The notes: a model not told the origin generated them from the sequence alone. A DNA stretch of 64,000 bases from VFMC01 sp044359565 (GCA_044359565.1 JBIKLX010000002.1:1-64000), one strand, 5' to 3'. Counted from the first letter of the stretch, positions 8,403 through 17,164 are shown. Numbers and translations are program-made.

Positions 8403-9550
8403 CGTGGATCAGTCTCTCGCAGCCAGTCGAGCACGGCAGCGGTGTGCTCGCCGAGGCGGGGCACACGGCCCATCTCGATGTCGATGCCTTCGACGTCGAC
8501 AGGCGGTCGCAACGCCTGGAACGTGCCGTTCGGCGTGTCGACGTCGGCCCACCGCTGCCGGGCGACGAGTTGGGGGTGTTCGAGCACGGCGAACAGGTCG
8601 TTCACCTTGCCCCAGGCGAGCCCGGCCGACTCGAGCCGGTCGACGAGCTCGTCGGCGGAGAACGATCGGGTGCGGGTGCCGATGCGTTCGTCGAGTTCGG
8701 TGCCGTTGGCGACGCGGCCCTCGTTGGTGGCGAACCGCTCGTCGTCGGCCAGGTCGGGCGCGTCGATCGCAGCACAGAGGGCCCGCCACTCCTTGGTGTT
8801 CTGCACCGCGATGACCACATCGCCACCCACCGCGCTGGGGAACGGCCCGTACGGGGCGATGGTGGCGTGGCGGGCACCGGCGCGGCGGGGCAGTCGGTGC
8901 AACTGGCGGGTGAGGGTGACCTGGTGGCCGAGCCACTCGAGCAGCGCGTCGAACAGCGACACCTCGACATGAGCGCCCTCGCCCGTGATGCCGCGCTGCA
9001 GCAGCGCCAGCAGCACGCTGCTGTAGCCGTACATCCCGCCGGCGATGTCGGCGACGCTGACGCCTGCCTTCACCTGGATGTCGGGGGTGCCGGTGAGCGA
9101 CACGAGGCCCGCCTCCGCCTGCACGAGCAGGTCGTAGGCCCGCCGGTCGCGGTACGGCCCGTCGGGGCCGTACCCGGTGATCGAACACGTGACGAGCCGC
9201 GGGTGACGGGCGCGCAACTCGGCGATGCCGAGACCGAGCCGGTCGAGCGCACCGGGCACCAGGTTCTGGACGAGCACGTCGGCACGGGCGATGAGATCGG
9301 CCAGTACGGCGCGACCCTCGGCCGTCTTCACATCGAGCTCGACGCTCTCCTTGCCACGGTTCAGCCACAGGAACCAACTGGAGTACCCGGGGCCCATCGA
9401 ATCGTCGTAGTGGCGGGCGAAGTCGCCCTCGCCCACCCGTTCGATCTTGATGACGCGCGCCCCGGCATCGGCGAGCTGCCGAGTGGCGAACGGTGCCGCC
9501 ACGGCCTGTTCGAGGGCGACAACGACGAGGCCGTCGAGCGGACCGCTCAC
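8399..9550 (-). CDS. CaiB/BaiF family (class III) CoA-transferase
   Basis: A 383-residue cytoplasmic enzyme moving CoA between carboxylic acids. It has the family's N-terminal block LEQAVAAPFATRQLADAGARVIKIE, the FLWLNRGKESVELDVK strand, ADVLVQNLVPGALDRLGLG with the catalytic-Asp region downstream, and YDLLVQAEAGLVSLTGTP. The start is GTG 9550, overlapping the aldehyde dehydrogenase stop (GTGA). The longer upstream frame is Arg-rich noise. In context it probably activates the acid made by the aldehyde dehydrogenase, or a ring-derived acid, as a CoA thioester. Confidence 0.88.
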   Translation of the reverse strand: MSGPLDGLVVVALEQAVAAPFATRQLADAGARVIKIERVGEGDFARHYDDSMGPGYSSWFLWLNRGKESVELDVKTAEGRAVLADLIARADVLVQNLVPGALDRLGLGIAELRARHPRLVTCSITGYGPDGPYRDRRAYDLLVQAEAGLVSLTGTPDIQVKAGVSVADIAGGMYGYSSVLLALLQRGITGEGAHVEVSLFDALLEWLGHQVTLTRQLHRLPRRAGARHATIAPYGPFPSAVGGDVVIAVQNTKEWRALCAAIDAPDLADDERFATNEGRVANGTELDERIGTRTRSFSADELVDRLESAGLAWGKVNDLFAVLEHPQLVARQRWADVDTPNGTFQALRPPVDVEGIDIEMGRVPRLGEHTAAVLDWLRETDPR

Positions 9551-11007
9551 GGGGCGCCGGTGGCGACGGCCACGGTCTTGGTCTGCGAGAACGCCAGCAC
9601 CGCCTCGGCGCCCTTCTCGCGCCCGTAGCCCGAGTGCTTCACGCCACCGAAGGGCAACTCGACACCGCCGCCGGCGCCGTACCCGTTCACGTAGACCTGA
9701 CCGCAGCGCAGGGCCGCGGCCATGCGGTGGGCTCGGCCGACGTCGGAGGTCCACACCGCGGCGATGAGGCCGTAGTCGGTGCCGTTGGCGAGGCGCACGG
9801 CCTCGGCCTCGTCGGCGAACGGATACGAGACCACCACCGGGCCGAACACCTCGTTGCGCGCCAGGGTGCTGGCGGCATCGACCCCGTCGACGAGCGTGGG
9901 TCGGTAGAAGAACCCACCCTCACACCCGGCCACGAACGCCCGCTGCCCACCGGTGACGACGTGCGCGCCGACGCTGCCCTCGGCCACCATCCGCTCGACG
10001 CGCTCGAGCTGACGGGCCGAGATGAGCGGACCGAGTTCGGGGTCGTCGAGACCGCGACCGATCCGCACGCCCTCGAGGATGGCGCCGAGGCGCGCCACCA
10101 CCTCGGCACGCACCTCGTGGTGCACCAGCAGCCGCGAGCCGGCCGAACACGTCTGCCCGGCGTTCTGCAACACCGACTTGGCGATGATGGGCAACGCCCG
10201 GTCGAGGTCGGCGTCGGGGAAGACGATGTTCGGCGACTTGCCACCGAGTTCGAGCGCAACCGGCACGACGTTGCGCGCCGCCGCCGCGGCGACGAGCGCA
10301 CCCACCTCCACCGAACCGGTGAACGACAGGTGGTCGATGCCGCGGTGACCGGCGAGCGCAGCACCGGCCACCTCGCCGAGGCCGGCGACCACGTTCAGCA
10401 CACCGGCGGGTACCCCGGCCTCGGCCGCCAGACGCACCAACCGCAGCAGGCTGAGCGGCGCCTCTTCGGCCGGCTTCAGCACGGCGCAGTTGCCCATCGC
10501 CAAGGCCGGCGCGACCGAGCGACAGCCGATCTGCAGCGGGTAGTTCCACGGCTCGATGTGCGCCGTCACACCCAGCGGTTCGCGCAGCGTGTAGGCCAGC
10601 ACACCGGGGATGGCGGGGATGGTGTCGCCGTGCACCGACTCGATGACCCCGGCGTAGAACTCCATGTACCGGGCCGAGACATCGACATCGGTGCGGGCCT
10701 GTGTGATCGGCTTGCCCGTGTCGCAGCTCTCGAGGTGGGCGAGCTCCTCGCGGTCACGCAGCAGCAGGTCGCCGAGCCGGCGCAGCACCCGGGCGCGATC
10801 GCGCGGAGCGAGTCGCGGCCAGGGCCCGTCGTCGAAGGCCCGCCGCGCCGCCGCCACGGCTCGGTCGACGTCGGCTGCGGTGGCGGCACCCACCTCCGCG
10901 AGCACGTCGCCGGTTCCTGGGTCGACGACCGTGAAGCTCGAGTCGTGGTGGAGGTCGACACCGTCGACGAACGACGCCGTGTCGACCTGCGGCGATGCAT
11001 TTGGCAT
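9547..11007 (-). CDS. NAD(P)-dependent aldehyde dehydrogenase
   Basis: A 486-residue ALDH-superfamily enzyme. Landmarks in order are EPWNYPLQIG, the KPAEEAPLS cofactor-binding Lys region, FTGSVEVG, the general base Glu in LELGGKSPNIVF, the nucleophilic Cys in NAGQTCSAGSR, and NEVFGPVV with the C-terminal PFGGVKHSGYGRE. It most resembles betaine-aldehyde or gamma-aminobutyraldehyde dehydrogenases. The start is ATG 11007. It is the first gene of the minus-strand operon and faces the GntR regulator across 89 bp, so it is likely controlled by it. The aldehyde could be the product of the divergent ThDP enzyme; that link is inference. Confidence 0.9.
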   Translation of the reverse strand: MPNASPQVDTASFVDGVDLHHDSSFTVVDPGTGDVLAEVGAATAADVDRAVAAARRAFDDGPWPRLAPRDRARVLRRLGDLLLRDREELAHLESCDTGKPITQARTDVDVSARYMEFYAGVIESVHGDTIPAIPGVLAYTLREPLGVTAHIEPWNYPLQIGCRSVAPALAMGNCAVLKPAEEAPLSLLRLVRLAAEAGVPAGVLNVVAGLGEVAGAALAGHRGIDHLSFTGSVEVGALVAAAAARNVVPVALELGGKSPNIVFPDADLDRALPIIAKSVLQNAGQTCSAGSRLLVHHEVRAEVVARLGAILEGVRIGRGLDDPELGPLISARQLERVERMVAEGSVGAHVVTGGQRAFVAGCEGGFFYRPTLVDGVDAASTLARNEVFGPVVVSYPFADEAEAVRLANGTDYGLIAAVWTSDVGRAHRMAAALRCGQVYVNGYGAGGGVELPFGGVKHSGYGREKGAEAVLAFSQTKTVAVATGAP

Positions 11008-11027
11008 GACCTGTGGCTCCCGTTCGG

Positions 11028-11048
11028 TGTGCTGCAGCCGTCTGCACA
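11028..11048. promoter_or_regulatory. Candidate GntR operator in divergent promoter region
   Basis: An inverted repeat TGTGC-N11-GCACA lies within the 89-bp gap between the aldehyde dehydrogenase operon and the GntR gene. Position and symmetry suit a regulator site, but the spacing is not that of a classical GntR box. Confidence 0.3.
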
Positions 11049-11096
11049 GGGTCTGGCCCATTGCCGCAGCGGTCGGAGCAAGCCTAATGTACGGCC

Positions 11097-11861
11097 ATGA
11101 GTCGTGCCATCGTGGTACCCCCGGCGCGCAACGCCACAGCGGCGTACCGCATCGTCGCCGACCGACTCCGCGCCGAGATCGCCGCCGGCGCCTATCCCGC
11201 CGGCGTCGCCCTGCCCACCGAGGCCGACCTGTGCCACGAGCACGACGTGAGTCGACAGACCGTCCGGCGCGCCTTCCAAGACCTCGTCGCCGAGGGCATC
11301 GTGTACCGCATCCCCGGTCGGGGCACCTTCGTCGCCGGGATGTCGGGCAAGTACGTGCGATCGTCCGGCTCGATCGACGAGTTGATGGCACTGGCCGACG
11401 ACACCGACCTCGACGTGCTCGACCCTCCCACGATCGGTGTCGACATCAGCGCTGCCGGGCGACTGCATCTCGAGTCCGACACGGTGGTCACGATGCGCTT
11501 CCGGCGCCTGCACCTCGACCGCCCCTACTGTGTCACCACCGCCTACCTGCCCGTCGCCGTCGGACGAGGGTTGCTCGACGTGCCCGAGTTCGCGGTCACG
11601 GGTGTGCAGCACAACCTGACGGTGCTGAGCGTGGTGGAACGAGTGGCCGGACGGCCGATCGCCGGAGCCGACCAGACCATCACCGCCGAACTCGCCGATG
11701 CGCGCATCGCCGCGGCACTCGAATGCCGTGAAGGCGACCCGGTGCTGCGCATCGACCGTCTGTACGTCGACCACAACGGCGACTTCCTCGAACTGGCCAT
11801 CAACCACTTCAACGTGTCGCGGTACACCTACCGCTTCCAGATGCGAGCCCACGCCCCATGA
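11097..11861 (+). CDS. GntR family transcriptional regulator (HutC/UTRA type)
   Basis: A 254-residue repressor-type regulator. The N-terminal winged helix is typical of GntR (YRIVADRLRAEIAAGAYPAG, then LPTEADLCHEHDVSRQTVRRAFQDLVAEGIVYRIPGRGTF). The C-terminal half is a UTRA effector domain ending VLRIDRLYVDHNGDFLELAINHFNVSRYTYRF. It should sense a small pathway metabolite and control the divergent aldehyde dehydrogenase operon and its own operon. Its stop overlaps the next gene's start by 4 bp. Confidence 0.9.
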   Translation: MSRAIVVPPARNATAAYRIVADRLRAEIAAGAYPAGVALPTEADLCHEHDVSRQTVRRAFQDLVAEGIVYRIPGRGTFVAGMSGKYVRSSGSIDELMALADDTDLDVLDPPTIGVDISAAGRLHLESDTVVTMRFRRLHLDRPYCVTTAYLPVAVGRGLLDVPEFAVTGVQHNLTVLSVVERVAGRPIAGADQTITAELADARIAAALECREGDPVLRIDRLYVDHNGDFLELAINHFNVSRYTYRFQMRAHAP

Positions 11862-13546
11862 CCGCGACTCCCTCCTCCCCTGCCGGATCACGCCGGTCGA
11901 TCGCTGCGTCGCTCGTCAGCGCCTGCCGTGAGGCGGGGGCCACGCACGCCTTCGGCGTACCCGGCGGCGGTTCGAACCTCGACGTGGTGGGCGAGGTGGT
12001 GGAGCAGGGTCTGCGGTTCGTGCTCACCCACACCGAGACCGCAGCCGCAGTGATGGCGGGGGTGATGGGCCAGTTGACGGGCGCGCCGGCGCTTGCCGTC
12101 GCGACGCGGGGCCCAGGGGCTGCGAGTGCCGTGAACGGTGTCGCGCAGGCATTGCTCGACCACCAGCCGATGGTGCTCGTCACCGACTGCGTGGCTGCCG
12201 CCGACCGTGAGCGGATCTCGCACCAACGGCTCGACCAGCAGGCCCTGTTGCGCCCCGTCAGCAAGGCATCGGTCGTGCTCGACGGACGGTCCGCCTCGGC
12301 TGCCGATGCCGTCGCAGCCCTTGCGCTGGGCGGCCGGCCCGGGCCGGTCCATGTCGACATCGACCCCACCGCGTCGGGCCCCGACACCGAAGTGCCTGCC
12401 GACCCGACGGTCGCTGTAGCGGCGTCGGCCGACGAGTTCGCTCGCTACCGCCAGGCACTCGCCGCGGCACAGCGCCCCGTGGTGGTGGTCGGGTCGGGTG
12501 CGGTGGTGTGCGGCCCCACACAGCGCCGGGCCGTGGCCGAGGCTCTCGCCGAGCTGGGCGCATCGACGAACGTGCCGATGTTGTGCACCTACCAGGCCCG
12601 CGGCATGGTGGCCGACAGCGCCGACTGGTGCGCGGGCGTGGCCACCGGGGCCACGATCGAACAGCCGCTGCTCGACGAGGCCGACCTGGTCATCGGCATC
12701 GGCCTCGACCCGGTCGAGTTCATCCCGGCGCCATGGCCTGCTGAGGCACGAGTCGTGCTGCTGGGCACGTGGGCCATCACCGACAGCACGTTCCTCGGCG
12801 CCGCACTGCACGCCGAGGTGGTGGTCGACCCGGCGACACTGGCGACCGAAGTGGCCGGGCTGGGCGATGTGCTCCGCACGCAGTGGGCGCCCGGGCACGG
12901 ACGCACCCATCGCCTTCGGGCCAACGCGGAGTTGCGTGCCGTGGTCCCCGAGCGGTCGGTGGCCCTGGTGCCGCAGGAGGTCGTCGATCTCGCCGCGGCC
13001 GAAGCGCCGAAGGGTTCGCTGGCCACGGTCGACGCCGGCGCGCACATGCTCGTGGCGATGCCGCTGTGGCCCGCCGACGAACCGTGCTCGCTGCTCATCT
13101 CCAGCGGCCTGGCGACGATGGGGTTCGCCCTTCCCGCCGCAATCGCTGCCGTGCTGGCCCGACCCGACCGCCGAGTGGTGTGCTTCACCGGCGACGGCGG
13201 CCTGGGCATGGCGCTGGGCGAACTCGAGACGCTGGCGCGGCTCGGCGTCGCCGTCACCGTCGTGGTGTTCGACGATGCGTCGCTCAGCCTCATCGCCGCG
13301 AAGCAGGCATCGGCCGGTCAGGGTGGCGCTGCGGCGACCGCCTACCGCACCATCGACTTCGCCGCTGTCGCCATCGCATGCGGACTGCCCGCAGCGCGCG
13401 TCACGACGGCCGACGAGTACCGGGCCGCGCTGCGGGCAGCCTTCGACTCGTCCGGGCCGATGCTCATCGACGCCGTTGTCGATCCGTCGGCATACGGCGC
13501 AGTCCTCGATGCGGTGCGCGGGCCGCGCCCCACCACCACTCGTTGA
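11858..13546 (+). CDS. Thiamine diphosphate-dependent decarboxylase/synthase (acetolactate synthase-like)
   Basis: A 562-residue three-domain ThDP enzyme. The N-terminal Pyr domain carries the catalytic Glu in THTETAAAVMAG with the upstream FGVPGGGSN; the middle domain has VVVVGSGAVV. The C-terminal PP domain has the GDGG motif starting the ThDP-binding segment, which ends FDDASLS. An Asp stands where many relatives have the cofactor/Mg-binding Asn. It resembles acetolactate synthase large subunits and benzoylformate-type 2-oxoacid decarboxylases; no small subunit is adjacent, so biosynthetic acetolactate synthase is unlikely. It is coupled to the GntR gene by a 4-bp overlap. It likely makes an aldehyde for the divergent dehydrogenase (inference). 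Confidence 0.82.
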   Translation: MTATPSSPAGSRRSIAASLVSACREAGATHAFGVPGGGSNLDVVGEVVEQGLRFVLTHTETAAAVMAGVMGQLTGAPALAVATRGPGAASAVNGVAQALLDHQPMVLVTDCVAAADRERISHQRLDQQALLRPVSKASVVLDGRSASAADAVAALALGGRPGPVHVDIDPTASGPDTEVPADPTVAVAASADEFARYRQALAAAQRPVVVVGSGAVVCGPTQRRAVAEALAELGASTNVPMLCTYQARGMVADSADWCAGVATGATIEQPLLDEADLVIGIGLDPVEFIPAPWPAEARVVLLGTWAITDSTFLGAALHAEVVVDPATLATEVAGLGDVLRTQWAPGHGRTHRLRANAELRAVVPERSVALVPQEVVDLAAAEAPKGSLATVDAGAHMLVAMPLWPADEPCSLLISSGLATMGFALPAAIAAVLARPDRRVVCFTGDGGLGMALGELETLARLGVAVTVVVFDDASLSLIAAKQASAGQGGAAATAYRTIDFAAVAIACGLPAARVTTADEYRAALRAAFDSSGPMLIDAVVDPSAYGAVLDAVRGPRPTTTR

Positions 13547-13556
13547 TGCGTCGGGG

Positions 13557-13585
13557 TTGAGCGCCCGGCGATTTGTGACTACATT
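13557..13585 (+). promoter_or_regulatory. Sigma-70-like promoter for the PPOX gene
   Basis: TTGAGC and TACATT hexamers are separated by exactly 17 bp in an AT-richer patch, about 48 bp upstream of the ATG at 13634. The match is good for a high-GC genome. Confidence 0.5.
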
Positions 13586-13633
13586 TCGCTCGTCGGCTCC
13601 GGGGATGTTGCCGACCGAACGAGAGGGGAAACC

Positions 13634-14155
13634 ATGGGTGTCAAGGTCGCCAAGTTCAAGGATGTCTCGGAGGGTCTGCAGGCCGGCCAGTTCGGTGTGG
13701 GCGAGCGCACGTCGGTCACGTCGATCTCCGACCTCGACCCGATGTACAAGCAGTTGATGGACAAGCCGTACGCATGTGTGATGGCCGTGATGGGCCCCGA
13801 TGGGCGGCCCGGCCTCACCACGATGTGGTTCGACTACGAGGGCGACAAGGTGCTCGTCAACGTCGCCGCACACCGCAAGAAGACGGGCTGGATCCGCGAC
13901 AACCCGCAGGTGACGATCATCATCGTGAACCCGGAGAACATGTACCACTGGATGAGCATGAAGGTGACCGTCGAGCGCGAGATCGCCGAGGACGACCCCA
14001 CCGAGGGCAGCTGGGTGACCGAGCAGCTGAACCGCATCTGGCGCAAGTACATCGGCCAGGGCGACGAGTACGGCTTGCGCGATCCGTCGATCGACGAGCG
14101 CCGCGTGCTGTTCGTCTGCAACGTCGACAGCGTCGCCACCTTCGGCAAGTCCTGA
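13634..14155 (+). CDS. Pyridoxamine 5'-phosphate oxidase-fold (PPOX/F420-type) protein
   Basis: A 173-residue split-barrel protein. The core YACVMAVMGPDGRPGLTTMWFDYEGDKVLVNVAAHRKKTGWIRDNPQVTIIIV follows the PPOX family's flavin- or deazaflavin-binding pattern. Actinobacterial relatives often use F420, but cofactor choice cannot be read here. ATG 13634 is well supported by GAGAGGGG six bases upstream, one of the clearest ribosome-binding sites in the window. It stands alone between a promoter-like sequence and a strong hairpin. Confidence 0.8.
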   Translation: MGVKVAKFKDVSEGLQAGQFGVGERTSVTSISDLDPMYKQLMDKPYACVMAVMGPDGRPGLTTMWFDYEGDKVLVNVAAHRKKTGWIRDNPQVTIIIVNPENMYHWMSMKVTVEREIAEDDPTEGSWVTEQLNRIWRKYIGQGDEYGLRDPSIDERRVLFVCNVDSVATFGKS

Positions 14156-14199
14156 CGGACGCTCGCCTCGGGCGCCCTCGCCCGATATCGCTCGACCGT

Positions 14200-14238
14200 G
14201 TGTCGACTTCGGGCCCCGGAAGGGCCGGAAGTCGACAC
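14200..14238. terminator. Strong bidirectional terminator hairpin
   Basis: Perfect 11-bp arms GTGTCGACTTC and GAAGTCGACAC enclose a second GGCCC/GGGCC stem with a CGGAA loop. It lies between the convergent PPOX and rlmB genes. There is no flanking T tract on either side, as is common in high-GC actinobacteria. Confidence 0.7.
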
Positions 14239-14254
14239 GCGCGGCCGGACAGCG

Positions 14255-15292
14255 TCAGCTGCGGCGGGCGCGGACGACTTCGTAGGTGGCCAACGCGGCG
14301 GCGGCCGACACGTTCAGGCTGCTGAGCCGGCCCAGCATGGGGATGCTGACGATCATGTCGCAGCGTTCGCGTACGAGCCGGCTGAGACCTGCGCCCTCGG
14401 CCCCCATCACGATGCAGATGCCCTCCACGGCCAAGTCGCCGATGTCGAACAGTTCGCGTTCGCCGTCGTCGGCGAGGCCCACCACCCAGATGCCGGCATC
14501 GCGCATCTGCTGCAGCGCCGTGGGCAGGCCGCCCACCACCGCCATCGGCACATGTTCGATGGCACCGGCCGCCGATTTGGCCACCGTGGGCGTGACGTGC
14601 ACGGCGCGGTGCCGGGGCAGCACCACACCATCCACACCCGCGCCGTCGCAGCAGCGCAGCAGCGCGCCGAGGTTGCCCGGGTCGGTGACTCCGTCGACCG
14701 CGACCAGGAACGGCAGGTGCCCGGCGCGGCGCCGCAGCAGCGTGCCGAAATCGGCCTCGGGAATGGGGTCGGCGTAGGCGATGATGCCCTGCGGGGCCTC
14801 GCACCGCGCCGCGGTCTCGAGCCGCTTGCGTGCGACGTGCTGCACCGGGATGCGCTCGTGCCGGGCGATGTCGAGGATGTCGCCGAGCGTCTCGTTGATG
14901 ACCTCGGCCTCGGCCAACTCGGCCGACACCCAGATCTCGCGCACCCGACGGGCACCGGCGATGAGCAACTCGCGCACGGCCTGGCGGCCCTCGATCTGCT
15001 CGCCACCGAGCGTCTTCTCCGGCTTCTTCGCCGGCGCACCCGTGGGCGACACCTTGCCGGTACGGCCCGCGCCGTGCGACGAGAACTGCCGCGCCCCACC
15101 GGTGGACCGCTGACGCGACCCGCTTGCCGAGCGTGGTGAACCGCCCGCCGCCCGGGCGCCGCCGCTACCACTACCGCTGCCACCACTACCGCTGTCGCCA
15201 CGCGGCGCGCCACCGGCGCGCGGAGCAGCCTGGCGGGCGCCTGCCGCCTTCTTGCGCGCCCCGGTACCACCGGTCTTGCGTCCGGGTTTCAT
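14255..15292 (-). CDS. rlmB: TrmH/SpoU family 23S rRNA 2'-O-ribose methyltransferase (RlmB-like)
   Basis: A 345-residue SPOUT methyltransferase, most likely acting on 23S rRNA G2251. The substrate-binding domain (GEQIEGRQAVRELL) starts near residue 97. The knotted catalytic domain follows with DGVTDPGNLGALLR, VMGAEGAGLSRLV and the closing PMLGRLSSLNVSAAAALATYE, all signature motifs. The first 95 residues are a basic Gly/Ser-rich tail (GSGGSGSGSGG) probably disordered and contacting RNA. ATG 15292 overlaps the ispF stop by one base (TGATG). Many actinobacteria have cysS between ispF and rlmB; it is absent here. Confidence 0.88.
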   Translation of the reverse strand: MKPGRKTGGTGARKKAAGARQAAPRAGGAPRGDSGSGGSGSGSGGARAAGGSPRSASGSRQRSTGGARQFSSHGAGRTGKVSPTGAPAKKPEKTLGGEQIEGRQAVRELLIAGARRVREIWVSAELAEAEVINETLGDILDIARHERIPVQHVARKRLETAARCEAPQGIIAYADPIPEADFGTLLRRRAGHLPFLVAVDGVTDPGNLGALLRCCDGAGVDGVVLPRHRAVHVTPTVAKSAAGAIEHVPMAVVGGLPTALQQMRDAGIWVVGLADDGERELFDIGDLAVEGICIVMGAEGAGLSRLVRERCDMIVSIPMLGRLSSLNVSAAAALATYEVVRARRS

Positions 15293-15777
15293 CAGTTCTT
15301 CTCCACTCGTTCGATGATGGCCACCGACCAGCAGGCGATGCCCTCGCGTCGCCCCAGCGCACCGAGCCCCTCGGCCCGACGGCCCTTCACGGTGATGGGT
15401 GCCCCGGCTGCCTGCGACAGACGCCGCTGCATCTCGTCGCGGTGCGGCGCCAGCTTCGGCTCCTCACACACCACCGAGCAGTCGACATTGCCGATGCTCC
15501 AGCCCTCGGCGCGCACCAGGCTCGCCACCTCGGCCAACAGCAGCAGCGAATCGACGCCGGCCCACCTCGGGTCGGTGTCGGGGAAGTGCTGGCCGATGTC
15601 GCCCAGGCCCGCCGCGCCCAGCAGCGCATCGGCGGCAGCATGCGCGATGACATCGGCATCGCTGTGGCCCACCAGGCCGCGCGCCCCCTCGAAGTGCACA
15701 CCACCCAGCATCAGCCGGCGCGACGGGTCGTCGCTGAAGCGATGGATGTCGAAGCCCTGCCCCACCCTCGCTGCCAT
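15292..15777 (-). CDS. ispF: 2-C-methyl-D-erythritol 2,4-cyclodiphosphate synthase
   Basis: The fifth MEP-pathway isoprenoid enzyme, which cyclises CDP-methylerythritol 2-phosphate with release of CMP. The N-terminal GQGFDIHRF provides the metal-binding Asp and His. It is followed by GHSDADVIAHAAADALLGAAGLGDIGQHFPDTD, and the C-terminal ITVKGRRAEGLGALGRREGI binds the nucleotide. The 161 residues are full-length. ATG 15777 lies one base after the ispD stop; the gene is in the ispD-ispF-rlmB operon. Confidence 0.95.
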   Translation of the reverse strand: MAARVGQGFDIHRFSDDPSRRLMLGGVHFEGARGLVGHSDADVIAHAAADALLGAAGLGDIGQHFPDTDPRWAGVDSLLLLAEVASLVRAEGWSIGNVDCSVVCEEPKLAPHRDEMQRRLSQAAGAPITVKGRRAEGLGALGRREGIACWSVAIIERVEKN

Positions 15778-15778
15778 G

Positions 15779-16438
15779 TCACCACTCTCCCGGGTCGCCG
15801 TCATGCGGCGACAGTCTGGCCCGAGCCCACTCGAGATCGTCGGCGTGGGTGATCTTGCGGTTGCCTGCATCGCCCGACACCACCATCACCACACCGCCCA
15901 TCGACTCGACCAGCGCCGCGTCGTCGGTGCCCTCGCCGCCGGAACCGTGCGCTGCGCGCAGCACCTCGGCCCGAAACGCCTGCGGGGTCTGCACTGCCAT
16001 CAGCGAGGCCCGGTCAGGCGTGTGCAGCACCACTCCGGCCGCATCGACCACCTTGATCGTGTCGGCCACGGGCACACCCGGAATGGCGCCGTCGGCTCCC
16101 GCTGCCACAGCGGCCACGACGGCCGCGAACACTGCGGCATCGGCGAACGGTCGGGCTGCGTCGTGCACACACACCACGGTGGCCTCGGGCGGCACGGCAG
16201 CCAGGCCGGCCCGCACCGATTCGCTGCGCGTGGAACCGCCAGCAACCACCCGATGACCCGACTGCAGACCCGATTCACGGTCGACATCGGCAGCCGGGAC
16301 CACCACCACCACGCCGTGACTCGCCGCCGCGGCCGCAGCCACCGAGCGGTCGAGCATTCGCACCCCACCGATGGGTTCGTACTGCTTCGCCTTGCCGAAA
16401 CGCGTGCCACTACCCCCTGCGACCACGATGGTCCACAC
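15779..16438 (-). CDS. ispD: 2-C-methyl-D-erythritol 4-phosphate cytidylyltransferase
   Basis: The third MEP-pathway enzyme, which joins CTP and methylerythritol 4-phosphate. The N-terminal nucleotide loop VVAGGSGTRFGKAKQYEPIGG supplies the catalytic Arg and Lys. Further motifs are GGSTRSESVRAGL, CVHDAARPFA and VQTPQAFR. GTG 16438 gives the standard N-terminus and 219 residues; GTG 16462, eight codons upstream, is possible. Any longer frame overlaps the divergent Crp-type gene antisense. It is the promoter-proximal gene of its operon. Confidence 0.92.
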   Translation of the reverse strand: MWTIVVAGGSGTRFGKAKQYEPIGGVRMLDRSVAAAAAASHGVVVVVPAADVDRESGLQSGHRVVAGGSTRSESVRAGLAAVPPEATVVCVHDAARPFADAAVFAAVVAAVAAGADGAIPGVPVADTIKVVDAAGVVLHTPDRASLMAVQTPQAFRAEVLRAAHGSGGEGTDDAALVESMGGVVMVVSGDAGNRKITHADDLEWARARLSPHDGDPGEW

Positions 16439-16492
16439 AATCTCGGTCTCGGCGAGGGGCACGACGCTGGAGGGTAGTACGGTCGTCTTCCG

Positions 16493-17155
16493 ATGGCCCA
16501 CGAAGCACTGCTCGGATCGACGGATTTCTTCTCCGGTGCAGACCCGGAGGTGCTCGCCGCCATCGCTGCCAGCGGCACCGAGCGGGCGCTCATCCGCGGC
16601 GACGTGTTGTTCCGCGAAGGCGACACCGCCGATTGCCTCTACGTCGTCACCCGCGGCCGCCTGGCCATCGTGATGGTGAACGAGTTCGATCGCCGCGAGA
16701 CCGTGGTGTCGCTGATGGAACCGGGTGATCTGTTCGGCGAGATGGCGATGCTCGACGATGGCCCCCGCTCGGCCATGGCTCGCGCGCTCGAGCCATCCGA
16801 TGTGCTGTGCGTCCCCTACACGGCAGTGCTCGAGGCGTTCCGCGACCAGCCGGCGATGCTGTGGGGAGTCACCCGACTGCTCGCCCAACGTCTGCGGGTG
16901 ATGGACGAAACTCTGGCTGACAGCGTGTTCCTCGATGTGACCGGCCGCACGGCCAAGCGCCTGCTCGACCTGTCCGATGGCGCTGACGAGTTCACGCTGC
17001 CCGTCACGCAGGAGGAACTCGCCGGCATGGTGGGTGCCTCACGCGAGCGCGTGAACAAGGCCATTGCCAGCTTCATCCGCCTCGGCTGGCTCGAGCAGCA
17101 CGAGCGGCACTACCGCATCATCAAGCGCCAGAGCCTCGAGATCCGTTCGCGCTGA
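16493..17155 (+). CDS. Crp/Fnr family transcriptional regulator
   Basis: A 220-residue regulator with an N-terminal cyclic-nucleotide-binding beta-barrel (GDVLFREGDTADCLYVVTRGRLAI, then PGDLFGEMAML and RSAMARALEP, resembling the cAMP phosphate-binding cassette). It has a central dimerisation helix and a C-terminal winged helix (LPVTQEELAGMVGASRERVNKAIASFIRLGWLEQ). There are no N-terminal Fe-S cysteines, so it is Crp-like rather than Fnr-like. It may respond to cAMP. It is transcribed divergently from ispD over 54 bp, so autoregulation or ispD control is possible but unproven. Confidence 0.9.
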   Translation: MAHEALLGSTDFFSGADPEVLAAIAASGTERALIRGDVLFREGDTADCLYVVTRGRLAIVMVNEFDRRETVVSLMEPGDLFGEMAMLDDGPRSAMARALEPSDVLCVPYTAVLEAFRDQPAMLWGVTRLLAQRLRVMDETLADSVFLDVTGRTAKRLLDLSDGADEFTLPVTQEELAGMVGASRERVNKAIASFIRLGWLEQHERHYRIIKRQSLEIRSR

Positions 17156-17164
17156 GCAAGCGCG

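Noticed and set aside
8384..9628. A 414-codon plus-strand open frame
   Set aside because: Antisense to the CoA-transferase gene and without any recognisable domain.
11888..13948. A 686-codon minus-strand open frame
   Set aside because: It is antisense to the ThDP enzyme and PPOX genes, which carry clear motifs; the frame itself has low-complexity His/Arg composition.
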